A stretch of DNA of 64,000 bases from Aliidiomarina sp. B3213 (GTDB taxonomy: Bacteria > Pseudomonadota > Gammaproteobacteria > Enterobacterales > Alteromonadaceae), in assembly GCF_003290085.1 (NCBI RefSeq), contig NZ_QMKJ01000001.1:434001-498000 (forward strand), read 5' to 3'. Numbering within the stretch: the first letter of the stretch is position 1; each line of letters opens with the position of its first letter. A program made the position numbers and the translations under genes. Below the pieces are notes generated by a model. That model searched no databases and was not told the origin of the DNA. It saw only the letters and a program-made list of their open reading frames with translations. Below are positions 9,601-17,334 of this stretch, piece after piece.

Positions 9601-11520
9601 ACTACAGACTTCACCTGTGTCGCAATCGGTGACATGGCAGGGGATGTGTTCGGTAACGGTATGTTAGCGTCGAAGCACACCAAATTGGTGGGCGCATTCA
9701 ACCATATGCATATTTTCATTGACCCAGACCCTGATCCGGCGAAGTCATATAAAGAACGTGAAAGATTATTTAACTTGCCGCGTTCTTCATGGACAGATTA
9801 CGACACAAGTTTGATTAGTGAAGGTGGCGGCATTTTCAATCGCAGTGCGAAATCGATTGAATTGACCACTGAAATGAAAAAGCTGTTGGGTACACAGAAG
9901 CGCAGTATGACGCCTAACGAGTTAATTCGTGCATTGCTGCTGGCTGAAGTAGACCTCATTTGGAACGGTGGTATCGGTACCTATGTGAAGTCGACTAAAG
10001 AAACGGATATTGAAGTCGGCGACAGAGCAAACGATATGCTTCGTGTAAACGGTAAAGATCTGCGCACCAAGATTATTGGTGAAGGCGGAAACTTAGGTTT
10101 CACGCAACTTGGTCGTATTGAATATGCTTCACGCGGTGGCCGGGTGAATACGGACTTTATCGATAATGTGGGTGGCGTAGACTGCTCGGATAATGAAGTA
10201 AACATTAAGATTTTACTTAATGGTTTAGTTAACCAAGGTAAACTCACGCGCAAACAACGCGACCAGTTGTTGTACGACATGACCGACGATGTTTCACGCA
10301 TTGTTTTAGAAGACTGTGCAAGACAAACACTCTCACTATCTGTGACGCAGCTGCGTGGTGCCGACCAAGTGAAGGAAATGCAGCGGTTTATTCATCATTT
10401 AGAACGCGAAGGTCAACTCGACAGAGCTCTAGAGTTCTTGCCTGATGATGATGAGCTTGCAGATCGCGTTGCTTCAGGTAAAGGCTTAACTCGTCCAGAA
10501 CTGTCTGTTATTTCGGCTTATGGCAAAATGGTTTTGAAAGAATCATTAGCGATAGACGATATTGCGAAAGACCCGTTCCACGCGAAAGAGTTAGCGATGG
10601 CGTTCCCAGAGAAGCTAAGAGAGAAATTCTTGGCAGACATGGAAGAACACCCGCTACGTACTGAAATAATCGCAACCAAGTTAGCGAATAATATCGTGAA
10701 CGATATGGGTCCTAACTTTGTTCAACGTAAACAAGAAGCTACAGGAGCTACAGTAGCGGAAGTTGCAGCGGCTTATATTATCTCTAGAGAAGTCTTTGAC
10801 GCGCACAAGTTACGTGATCAGGTAGTGGCTTTGGATAATAAAGTGTCGGCAGACGTGCAGAACAGAATTCTGTTCCAAGTACGAAGAATGGTTCGTCGTA
10901 CTACGCGCTGGTTCTTGCGTCATAAAAACCCTGCGTTTACTACGATTCAGGAAAATATCGATTTTTATAAGAAGGCGTTTGATGACTTAAGAAAGAACGC
11001 ACTTTCTTACTTAAACGACAAAGAAGCGCAAGAGATTCAAAAAGAGATCGACGGATATACAGAGAAAGGTGTTCCGAAAAAGCTCGCAGAGCAGATTGGT
11101 CTTTTGAGTACTATTTTCTCGGCAATGGACATAGCGGAAATAGCAGAGAGTACTTCACAGAAAATCTCAACTGTTTCAGAGATTTACTTCCGCTTAGGTG
11201 CAGACATCCAACTGCATTGGTTCTTGCAACAAGTGAATGGGCAACCTGTAGCTAACCACTGGCAGGCGCTTGCACGAGCTGCATTCCGTGAGGAACTTGA
11301 TTGGCAACAACGTTCACTTGCTACAACGGTGTTGAAGCTTTCTGACGAGACTAAAGATCCGAGTAAAATGCTTGAACTTTGGTACGAGAAGAACGACCAG
11401 TATGTTGATCGTTGGAAAACGATGCTAGCTGACTTTAAAACCACTAAAAGTCATGAATTTGCGAAGTTCTCTGTGGCACTTCGCGAACTCATGTTACTTA
11501 GCCATAATTGTGGTTCATAA
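6682..11520 (+). CDS. gdhB: NAD-specific glutamate dehydrogenase, large (180-kDa class)
   Basis: Oxidises glutamate to 2-oxoglutarate and ammonia with NAD+, normally in the catabolic direction, linking amino-acid use to the TCA cycle. The 1612-residue length is typical of the large class. The N-terminal third is the ACT-like regulatory region, the dehydrogenase core lies around residues 730-1230, and a long helical C-terminal domain follows. The core carries GLRWSDRREDFRTEVLGL and the Lys-bearing motif VGAKGGFVCK (about K849). The dinucleotide region includes IGEGGNLGFTQ. AAGGA precedes the ATG. pyrD starts only 3 bases after the stop, suggesting one transcript. No frameshift is seen along the gene. 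Confidence 0.93.
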   Translation: MASVNSQPPVLLEKVFEVVRNKLPKTTAELVEEFTKRLYRNVANDEIIGRDHSNIYGAVVSLWHSFNDYHADKKAQIRVYNPEVTKHGWESPNTVIEVIQTDMPFMVDSVRMALNRFGIQAHLFLNAPLAHKRDKEGNIESIVEEGKTDKNAQTDTVFLIEIDRQSSTEDLKALKDELTSVMSEVYAAVTDWQPMKKKLKEISQSLDERNFPGSKTELEQSKAFLTWLANDNFTLMGYRSYVVDAVEGDYEVRQVEGTSLGLMRNTVTDKPRRLADLPKLARHAALSSDEILLLTKTNTKSRVHRPAYTDYIGIKRFDKNGNVIGEDRFIGLYSASFYNDSAMDIPMVREKIKSILDKSKYGPTSHASKALLNILQTYPRDEIVQSKESELLDIALGILQIQERDITRVFLRRDIFGRFITAMVYVPKERYNTALRQQTQQILARTLGATGDVDFTTYFSESALARTQYSVRVTDSGQDINVKELEQNLTEASRSWEDNLESQLVAAHGEAKARSIVKRYAHGFPRAYKEDVLPSVALADIAQLEALNDEHKLGMLFYRAQEVQDDSNRVKLKLFHKDEPIHLSDVLPMLENFGLRVINESPYQIKTHEGNVFWILDFFMVHTSGPLDLEKTRDNFQDAFGRVWTGDYEDDGFNRLVLGAGMTGRHVIILRMFAKYMRQIGVTFSQSYIESAFTRYPKIGKLLVKLFYTKFEPGVKGVEKKIDAILQRIQTELDNVVSLDDDRIMGRYVDLIKAALRTNFFQKTEEGIEKNYISVKFAPENIPEMPLPLPKYEIFVYSPRVEGVHLRGGKVARGGLRWSDRREDFRTEVLGLVKAQQVKNTVIVPVGAKGGFVCKQLPEERDEMFAEGQACYKTFIRGLLDITDNILEGEVIPARDVVAHDEVDYYLVVAADKGTATFSDIANGISEEYNFWLGDAFASGGSVGYDHKKMGITAKGAWESVKRHFREMDIDCQTTDFTCVAIGDMAGDVFGNGMLASKHTKLVGAFNHMHIFIDPDPDPAKSYKERERLFNLPRSSWTDYDTSLISEGGGIFNRSAKSIELTTEMKKLLGTQKRSMTPNELIRALLLAEVDLIWNGGIGTYVKSTKETDIEVGDRANDMLRVNGKDLRTKIIGEGGNLGFTQLGRIEYASRGGRVNTDFIDNVGGVDCSDNEVNIKILLNGLVNQGKLTRKQRDQLLYDMTDDVSRIVLEDCARQTLSLSVTQLRGADQVKEMQRFIHHLEREGQLDRALEFLPDDDELADRVASGKGLTRPELSVISAYGKMVLKESLAIDDIAKDPFHAKELAMAFPEKLREKFLADMEEHPLRTEIIATKLANNIVNDMGPNFVQRKQEATGATVAEVAAAYIISREVFDAHKLRDQVVALDNKVSADVQNRILFQVRRMVRRTTRWFLRHKNPAFTTIQENIDFYKKAFDDLRKNALSYLNDKEAQEIQKEIDGYTEKGVPKKLAEQIGLLSTIFSAMDIAEIAESTSQKISTVSEIYFRLGADIQLHWFLQQVNGQPVANHWQALARAAFREELDWQQRSLATTVLKLSDETKDPSKMLELWYEKNDQYVDRWKTMLADFKTTKSHEFAKFSVALRELMLLSHNCGS

Positions 11521-11523
11521 CTG

Positions 11524-12549
11524 ATGCTGGGTTCTACTTATCCTCTTTTGCGTCGCTGGTTATTTACTCGCGACGCGGAAGAGTCTCACGATTTCGCATT
11601 GAAATGGTTGAGCAAGTTAGGGCAGTCCCATGCCGCATGGATGTTGAAGCAAAACGTCGAACAAAAGCCGGTTGAACTTATGGGAATTAAGTTCCCCAAC
11701 CCAGTAGGTTTGGCCGCTGGCTTAGACAAAAACGCGAACGCTGTTGATGCCTTTGGAAAAATGGGGTTTGGCTTTGTAGAAGTCGGCACGGTTACTCCAA
11801 GGCCACAGCTTGGTAATCCGAAACCCCGTATGTTTAGGCTGCCTGAAGCTCATGCCATTATTAATCGCATGGGCTTTAACAATGGCGGTTTAGATCTCAT
11901 GATGGCAAACCTTGAGCGCACTAAGTATAAGGGCGTACTCGGCATTAATATTGGTAAGAATAAAGACACACCAGAAAATAAAGGTGCGGAAGATTTTCGA
12001 CTTTGTTTAGAACGTGTATACAGCAAAGCAAGTTACATTACCGTAAATGTCTCTTCGCCTAATACTCCTGGCCTTCGCGACATGCAGCATGGTGAACAGC
12101 TGGTTCATTTGCTGAAAACGGTTAAAGCAGAACAGGCAAAGCAGGCTGATATCCATCAGAAGTACGTACCTGTTGTTGTTAAGATCGCGCCAGATCTTTC
12201 AAAAGAAGCGGTATTTTCATTAGCTGACGTACTTTTAGAAGAAAAAATTGATGGTGTGATAGCAACCAATACAACTCTTGAGCGATCAGCCGTCGCACAC
12301 TTGAATCATGCACAAGAAGCGGGTGGTTTGAGCGGACGTCCATTGCAAGAGCAAAGTGTTAATGTGATCTCTTGGTTGCGCGAACATTGTGGGAAAGATT
12401 TTCCGATTATTGGCGTGGGTGGGATTGAAGATCCAGTAACAGCTGCCGATAAGTTCAATGCAGGCGCAAACCTAATCCAGCTATATACTGGGTTTATATA
12501 TCAGGGACCTTCATTGATTCCTAGAATTATCAATTCTTTAGGGAAATGA
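11524..12549 (+). CDS. pyrD: Dihydroorotate dehydrogenase (quinone), class 2
   Basis: Membrane-associated FMN enzyme that oxidises dihydroorotate to orotate with quinone in pyrimidine synthesis. The 341-residue length and the N-terminal helical membrane-binding segment (about residues 1-40) identify class 2. FMN and substrate motifs are clear: GLAAGLDKNA, INRMGFNNGG, and NVSSPNTPGLR with the catalytic serine at about 178. The C-terminal phosphate-binding loop GVGGIEDPVTA is present. It begins 3 bases after the glutamate dehydrogenase stop and is followed by zapC, as in Enterobacterales. Confidence 0.96.
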   Translation: MLGSTYPLLRRWLFTRDAEESHDFALKWLSKLGQSHAAWMLKQNVEQKPVELMGIKFPNPVGLAAGLDKNANAVDAFGKMGFGFVEVGTVTPRPQLGNPKPRMFRLPEAHAIINRMGFNNGGLDLMMANLERTKYKGVLGINIGKNKDTPENKGAEDFRLCLERVYSKASYITVNVSSPNTPGLRDMQHGEQLVHLLKTVKAEQAKQADIHQKYVPVVVKIAPDLSKEAVFSLADVLLEEKIDGVIATNTTLERSAVAHLNHAQEAGGLSGRPLQEQSVNVISWLREHCGKDFPIIGVGGIEDPVTAADKFNAGANLIQLYTGFIYQGPSLIPRIINSLGK

Positions 12550-12607
12550 TTGCCTGTAGATTCAGAAACAAGTAAAGTATTGGTAAACAACAATAAGAGA
12601 TGTTTTC

Positions 12608-13147
12608 ATGCAGTCTTGGCACTGGCGCTATAACAAAGAGCAGGAAGAGCTTTCTATAGAAATGGACGGTGGGGTTACACAAGCCCTAGAATATCGCCGT
12701 AAGCATTTGCGCCCAGACATGCCTGAATCAGCAAGTTTCTCAATGGAAGATGCGGAACTTTTCTCTAAGCTTCAAAACTATCAAGAAGACCACAGCCCGT
12801 TAGCGGCCTCAGAACAATTTTTAATTGCGCTTCATGGCGCCGCTATAAAACGTGCGGGCAAAGCGCTTATGCCGCAAAGTTGGCATTTTCAAACGGGTGT
12901 GATTGAGCCTTGGCCGGAAGACCACTTATTTTGTGCGTTAAACTCTGGTTTCGCTAAAGGTTGTTTTCTAATTATCGACCAGGACGACCGCACAGCATTA
13001 TGTATGCTTGTAGACTCAAGTTTTGAAGTTGCAAGTACTAAAGTAATGCGCCGCTATGAAGTTATTCGTGTCTTAAAAGATCGGTTGTTAAGCCATGAAT
13101 ACCACGCGGTAGAAAAGCCAAGCGATCATTGGCAGCAATTTGCATAA
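12608..13147 (+). CDS. zapC: Cell division protein ZapC
   Basis: Cytoplasmic FtsZ-ring associated protein that promotes FtsZ bundling in E. coli. The 179-residue product resembles E. coli ZapC (180 residues), with an N-terminal W-W-Y segment, a central MPQSWHF that matches the E. coli MPKSWHF, and a C-terminal region ending in KDRLLSHEY. Its place immediately after pyrD is the same as in E. coli, which strengthens a call that sequence similarity alone would leave moderate. Confidence 0.85.
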   Translation: MQSWHWRYNKEQEELSIEMDGGVTQALEYRRKHLRPDMPESASFSMEDAELFSKLQNYQEDHSPLAASEQFLIALHGAAIKRAGKALMPQSWHFQTGVIEPWPEDHLFCALNSGFAKGCFLIIDQDDRTALCMLVDSSFEVASTKVMRRYEVIRVLKDRLLSHEYHAVEKPSDHWQQFA

Positions 13148-13156
13148 GCTCGTTTT

Positions 13157-13207
13157 ACGCTACCTTTAAAGAATTCACTCCCTTAATTTTCACGCTACCT
13201 TTTAAAG
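13157..13207. repeat. Short direct duplication between zapC and cls
   Basis: ACGCTACCTTTAAAG at 13157-13171 recurs as ACGCTACCTTTTAAAG at 13192-13207, a start-to-start spacing of 35 bases. It lies between the convergent ends of zapC and cls and runs into the last bases of cls. No clear terminator is seen here. Confidence 0.5.
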
Positions 13208-14635
13208 CAGTGGGCTTAAGAAATAGCACAGCCTTTCTACTATTTTGTTCAGCTTGTTTCGTTTGTACCAATGATCAGGAACAACACGTTCACTTTGTTC
13301 TAGGTAGTTGTTTAACAACGATTCTATTTGCGCACAGCTCTTGTCGTCATGAAGTGCAAACGTGAGCTCAAAGTTGAGTTGAAAACTTCTCGCGTCCAAG
13401 TTTACGCTGCCCACAAGCGCGAAATCACCGTCGATTAAAATGGCTTTGGTATGCAGTAAACCTGTTTTGAATAAGTGAATTTCCCCACCATTTTTTAGAA
13501 ACTCCTCATAAAAGGAACGACTCGCCCAGCCTGCTAAGCGCGAGTCACACTTTTGCGGCACAACGAGTGTAACTTTGACACCTCGTTGAAGTGCATGACA
13601 AAGCGCATCGAATATAGCTTCTGAAGGAACAAAGTAGGGCGTACTTAATATGACATTTTGTTTAGCGCGATAGATAGTGACAAGCAACACCTGGCTAATC
13701 ACATCTCGGCCGATATCAGGTCCTGATGGAACGATCGTTAAATAGTCGTCAGTATGCTCTAACGCTTTAGATAAAACCGGAAAACGGCGTTCACCTGTTT
13801 CTATTTCCCAATCCCAAGAGAATACTTTTGATACACCGAATGCAGCAGCCCCATTAAACTGAATAACCATGTCAATCCATGGACCGACTTGTCTGCCTAT
13901 ATTGAAGTATTTGGGATCAGCCATATTCATTGAGCCACTAAACGCGGTATGGTTGTCGATGATAAGTAACTTCCGATGCATTCTTAAATCGACTCGACGA
14001 AATATGTTCCGCCATAAAGACACTGGAAGAGCTGAAATAATCTCAACCCCAGCTTCTTCCATGCGTTTTAAATCTTTATGCCACATAAAAAAACGCCAGC
14101 TTCCTGCATGGTCAATTAAGAGTTCGACTTTTACGCCTCTCTCTCGTGCTGCTATTAGTGCGTCTGCAACCTCTACTACACGACCTTTGGCATACCAAAT
14201 ATAAAACGCAGCACGAATACTGTGTTGTGCGTTGTTTATTTCATGAATCCAAATATTAAAAATCTCTTCGGGCTCACTTAGCACTTTCAAGTCGTGGTAA
14301 CAGAATCCACCGGTGCCCAAGTGCCGACTCATGATGTCGTATACCGCTTGGGCGATGGGTAAAGTAGGGCGCGAAGGGCTGTGACCTTTAAGTTGGGAAG
14401 TAAGGTTTGATAAAAACGGCTCTCTTATTTTTAATGCCCGCTCTGCCCGACGGGCTCCAAGCTGTATTTCACCAAAAAACAAATACAAAAGAACGCCAAA
14501 TAGAGGCACAAGAACAATAATGAGAATCCAAGCTAACGAAGAACTAACGCTAGAGCGCTTTCTAAAGACTACGCGTAACAGTACTGAGGCAATGAACAGC
14601 CAGTATAAATAGAGCCCGAAATCGCTGAAAGCCAA
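13202..14635 (-). CDS. cls: Cardiolipin synthase (phospholipase D superfamily)
   Basis: Inner-membrane enzyme that makes cardiolipin from phosphatidylglycerol. The 477-residue protein has two N-terminal hydrophobic spans (about 5-20 and 33-55) and two HKD catalytic motifs: MHRKLLIIDNHTAFSGSMN in the middle and LHTKAILIDGDFALVGSVN near the C-terminus. Length and N-terminal anchors fit the ClsA type. The start codon is TTG at 14633-14635, because AGGA lies six bases upstream of it and no ATG is available nearby. The gene is a lone minus-strand unit convergent with zapC. Confidence 0.93.
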   Translation of the reverse strand: MAFSDFGLYLYWLFIASVLLRVVFRKRSSVSSSLAWILIIVLVPLFGVLLYLFFGEIQLGARRAERALKIREPFLSNLTSQLKGHSPSRPTLPIAQAVYDIMSRHLGTGGFCYHDLKVLSEPEEIFNIWIHEINNAQHSIRAAFYIWYAKGRVVEVADALIAARERGVKVELLIDHAGSWRFFMWHKDLKRMEEAGVEIISALPVSLWRNIFRRVDLRMHRKLLIIDNHTAFSGSMNMADPKYFNIGRQVGPWIDMVIQFNGAAAFGVSKVFSWDWEIETGERRFPVLSKALEHTDDYLTIVPSGPDIGRDVISQVLLVTIYRAKQNVILSTPYFVPSEAIFDALCHALQRGVKVTLVVPQKCDSRLAGWASRSFYEEFLKNGGEIHLFKTGLLHTKAILIDGDFALVGSVNLDARSFQLNFELTFALHDDKSCAQIESLLNNYLEQSERVVPDHWYKRNKLNKIVERLCYFLSPLL

Positions 14636-14727
14636 AAATTTTCCTAGAGTAAAGTGTTTGAATTAATATAACGACTACTAGGATATTCGGCAATAAAGAA
14701 AGGGGAAAGAATCGGACTTTAGGAAAA

Positions 14728-14804
<77 letters not shown>

Positions 14805-14817
14805 TCCGAGGATGCGA

Positions 14818-14846
14818 ACTATAGGTGAGTGGCATCGATAAGGCAA
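14818..14846 (-). promoter_or_regulatory. Sigma-70 type promoter of tRNA-fMet
   Basis: On the minus strand TTGCCT (14841-14846) and TATAGT (14818-14823) are separated by exactly 17 bases and lie just upstream of the tRNA 5' end at 14804. The rest of 14636-14972, apart from this, the tRNA and the rlmL promoter, shows nothing I can name. Confidence 0.6.
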
Positions 14847-14911
14847 GCATTGATTCAAAAAAACGTATCGTTCGCTGTTTTTTTGTTCAAACCCAATAAG
14901 AATCAGACGAT

Positions 14912-14943
14912 TTGCAGACAGCTAAAGTGTTTCTGCGTATAAT
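14912..14943 (+). promoter_or_regulatory. Predicted promoter of the rlmL operon
   Basis: A perfect TATAAT at 14938-14943 is preceded by TG three to four bases upstream. A weak -35 (TTGCAG at 14912 or CAGACA at 14915) is available. Transcription would start near 14950, about 23 bases before the rlmL ATG. Confidence 0.5.
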
Positions 14944-14972
14944 TTGTCGAAACTTTTAAGGAAACGCTTTTT

Positions 14973-17102
14973 ATGCTCTCTTTGTACATATCCTGTGCTC
15001 ACGGCCTCGAAGAACTCTTAGTCGAGGAGCTTGCCGAACATAGCTTCTCTGACTTAAAAAGAACTCATGGTGGTGTTTATTTAAAAGCTGAGCGCAATGC
15101 GATGTATCAAATGATGATGCACCTTAGAACAGCTAGCCGCATTTATCTCTACTTAGAACAATTTGAAGTACATGATCGGAACTCATTATTAAAAGCCGCG
15201 CAGTCGGTTGATTGGAAAAAGTATGTTTCGCCGGACGCTGACTTTGTTGTTCGCTTTCAAGGCACGAGCAAACAACTTCGACATTCAGGATTTTCCGCTC
15301 AAATTATTAAAGACGGATATATAGATTATTGGCGCGAATACGGAGCTCGACCGAATGTATCCAAAGACAACCCTGAACTAACGCTTTATGTAACGCTTTC
15401 TAAATCTCAAGCGGATTTTTATATCGACTTAAGCGGCCGTGGAATGCATGAGCGTGGTTATAGAACTGCCACAGGGCCTGCTCCAATTCGTGAAAACCTT
15501 GCCGCAGCTATTTCCATGCGTGTACTGAATCAGGTAAACCTAGCAGAACTAGACGTTGTGTTTGACCCGTTTTGCGGCAGTGGAACTCTACTGATTGAAA
15601 GCGCCATGATCGCTACTCAGTGTGCACCCGGTATAATTCGTGACAGTTACGGTTGGAATGGCTGGTTAGCGCACGACGAATCTGCGTGGCAAGAGGTTGT
15701 GGTTGCGGCACAGAATCGTTTTAACGATGGGTTAGCGAACTGCAAGACACGATTCGTGGGTAACGACATTGATCCAAGAGTCCTTGGGTATGCAGACCAA
15801 GCTATCCACGCTCTAGGTCTAGAGTCTTTGTTCGAATTCAACGCTGGAGATGCAAACAAAGACTCTACGTATGAGAATGTTTCTCAGTGTGAAAATGGGG
15901 TTTTAATTTGTAACCCTCCCTATGGTGAACGGTTAGAGTCGCCTCTCGCAGCGAGACAGATATTCACAGGACTCGGAGCACAGATAGCAAAACTTCCTGA
16001 AGGTTGGAAAGCAGGAATATTAGCGCCAGACGACACGACACTTAAGGCGCTTAAGCTCACTAGTCATAAAAAATACTCCCTTAAGAATGGTCCAATCGAC
16101 ATAAAATTGGGTCTTTATTTATTAGCCGGGCAAAAGCAGTTTTCGTCGCGTAGCAACAGCGACATAGCTAACCGCCTTTTAAAGAACTGGCAGACTAAGA
16201 AAAAGTGGGCGGGTAAAGAGGGCGTAGATGCGTTCAGAGTCTATGACGCAGACTTACCCGATTACAACGCCGCTATCGATTTTTATGCTGACCACTGGGT
16301 TATTCAAGAGTACCAAGCACCGAAGTCTGTTCCTGAAGGCAAAGCAGAAGGGCGTTGGTGGGACCTGGTTGACACTGTTTTAGATGTGCTTCCGGTTGAT
16401 CCTGAGAAGATCTATTTAAAGCAAAGGAAGCGACAAAAGGGTATTGCGCAATATACTTCATCTACGGATGAAGAAGCGGTTCGTTTTGTAAGTCATGAAT
16501 ATAATGCTCAATTTTGGGTGAATTTAACGCAATACTTAGACACCGGACTATTCCTCGATCACCGGGTTGTGCGGCGTGATATTCAGAAGCGTGCCGAAGG
16601 TAAGCGCGTTTTAAATTTATTTGCTTATACTGGCGCTGCTTCTGTGCATGCAGCACTAGGAGGCGCGCAAAAAGTCACTACGGTCGATTTGTCTAAAACC
16701 TATTTAAACTGGGCAAAAGATAACTTCAGGCTGAACCATGTCACGATTGATAAGCATGACTTTATTCATGCAGACTGTAACGCATGGTTAGAAGAGGCCG
16801 CAGAGTCTGACGAGACTTGGGATTTGATTTTTTTAGACCCGCCGACGTTTTCGAACTCTAAACGGATGGAAGGGCATTTCGATGTTCAGGCGGATTACCT
16901 CAACCTGCTTTCGCTTGCGAAACGCTGCTTAAGCCCTGAAGGTATAGTTATTTTTTCGACTAATATGAGAAAGTTTAAGTTCGACGAGTCGGCCGTTTCA
17001 GAGCTCGGCTTTCGTATAGAGAATAAAACTGACGCTTCGATTCCATTCGACTTTAAGAAACAGCGCGCTATTCATTACTGTTGGTACTTGTTCAATGAAT
17101 GA
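14973..17102 (+). CDS. rlmL: Bifunctional 23S rRNA methyltransferase RlmKL
   Basis: A fused enzyme that makes m2G2445 (RlmL half) and m7G2069 (RlmK half) in 23S rRNA. The 709-residue product has an N-terminal ferredoxin-like/THUMP RNA-binding region (about 1-160), a first methyltransferase with DPFCGSGTLLIESAM and NPPYGERL, and a second with LFAYTGAASVHAA and FLDPPTFSNSK. Length equals that of the E. coli fusion (702). The last 8 bases overlap the next gene, so rlmL heads a compact operon with a glutaredoxin-like gene, uup and a DUF3466 gene. Confidence 0.95.
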   Translation: MLSLYISCAHGLEELLVEELAEHSFSDLKRTHGGVYLKAERNAMYQMMMHLRTASRIYLYLEQFEVHDRNSLLKAAQSVDWKKYVSPDADFVVRFQGTSKQLRHSGFSAQIIKDGYIDYWREYGARPNVSKDNPELTLYVTLSKSQADFYIDLSGRGMHERGYRTATGPAPIRENLAAAISMRVLNQVNLAELDVVFDPFCGSGTLLIESAMIATQCAPGIIRDSYGWNGWLAHDESAWQEVVVAAQNRFNDGLANCKTRFVGNDIDPRVLGYADQAIHALGLESLFEFNAGDANKDSTYENVSQCENGVLICNPPYGERLESPLAARQIFTGLGAQIAKLPEGWKAGILAPDDTTLKALKLTSHKKYSLKNGPIDIKLGLYLLAGQKQFSSRSNSDIANRLLKNWQTKKKWAGKEGVDAFRVYDADLPDYNAAIDFYADHWVIQEYQAPKSVPEGKAEGRWWDLVDTVLDVLPVDPEKIYLKQRKRQKGIAQYTSSTDEEAVRFVSHEYNAQFWVNLTQYLDTGLFLDHRVVRRDIQKRAEGKRVLNLFAYTGAASVHAALGGAQKVTTVDLSKTYLNWAKDNFRLNHVTIDKHDFIHADCNAWLEEAAESDETWDLIFLDPPTFSNSKRMEGHFDVQADYLNLLSLAKRCLSPEGIVIFSTNMRKFKFDESAVSELGFRIENKTDASIPFDFKKQRAIHYCWYLFNE

Positions 17103-17334
17103 TTTTTACCTGCTGATTAGCGACAACTGCCCTCTATGCAAGCTAGCGATACAGCAAATTCATAGTCAAGAGCTAGAAGAGCCTATCGCGTTGCATATGG
17201 TCGATATTCATAGCGATCCGGAGTTAGTTAAGGAATATGGTGCGCTTGTGCCTGTGTTGGTTCGAGAAAAAGACGACCAAGAAATGAAATGGCCATTTGA
17301 ACCAACTGAATTGAAGGAATTTTTAAGTTTATGA
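17095..17334 (+). CDS. Glutaredoxin-like (DUF836) thiol protein
   Basis: A 79-residue thioredoxin-fold protein of the glutaredoxin 2-like/DUF836 family. It has the short beta-alpha-beta start, a CPLC active site at C12 and C15, and a conserved cis-proline region (GALVPVLVREKD). It lacks a signal peptide and should be cytoplasmic. It overlaps rlmL by 8 bases and uup by 4, and the rlmL-DUF836-uup order recurs in other gammaproteobacteria as I recall. Its substrate is unknown. Confidence 0.8.
   Translation: MNDFYLLISDNCPLCKLAIQQIHSQELEEPIALHMVDIHSDPELVKEYGALVPVLVREKDDQEMKWPFEPTELKEFLSL

Noticed and set aside
6682-11520. Frameshift or fusion in the very long glutamate dehydrogenase gene
   Set aside because: One uninterrupted frame covers all domains, and about 1600 residues is the normal length of this class.
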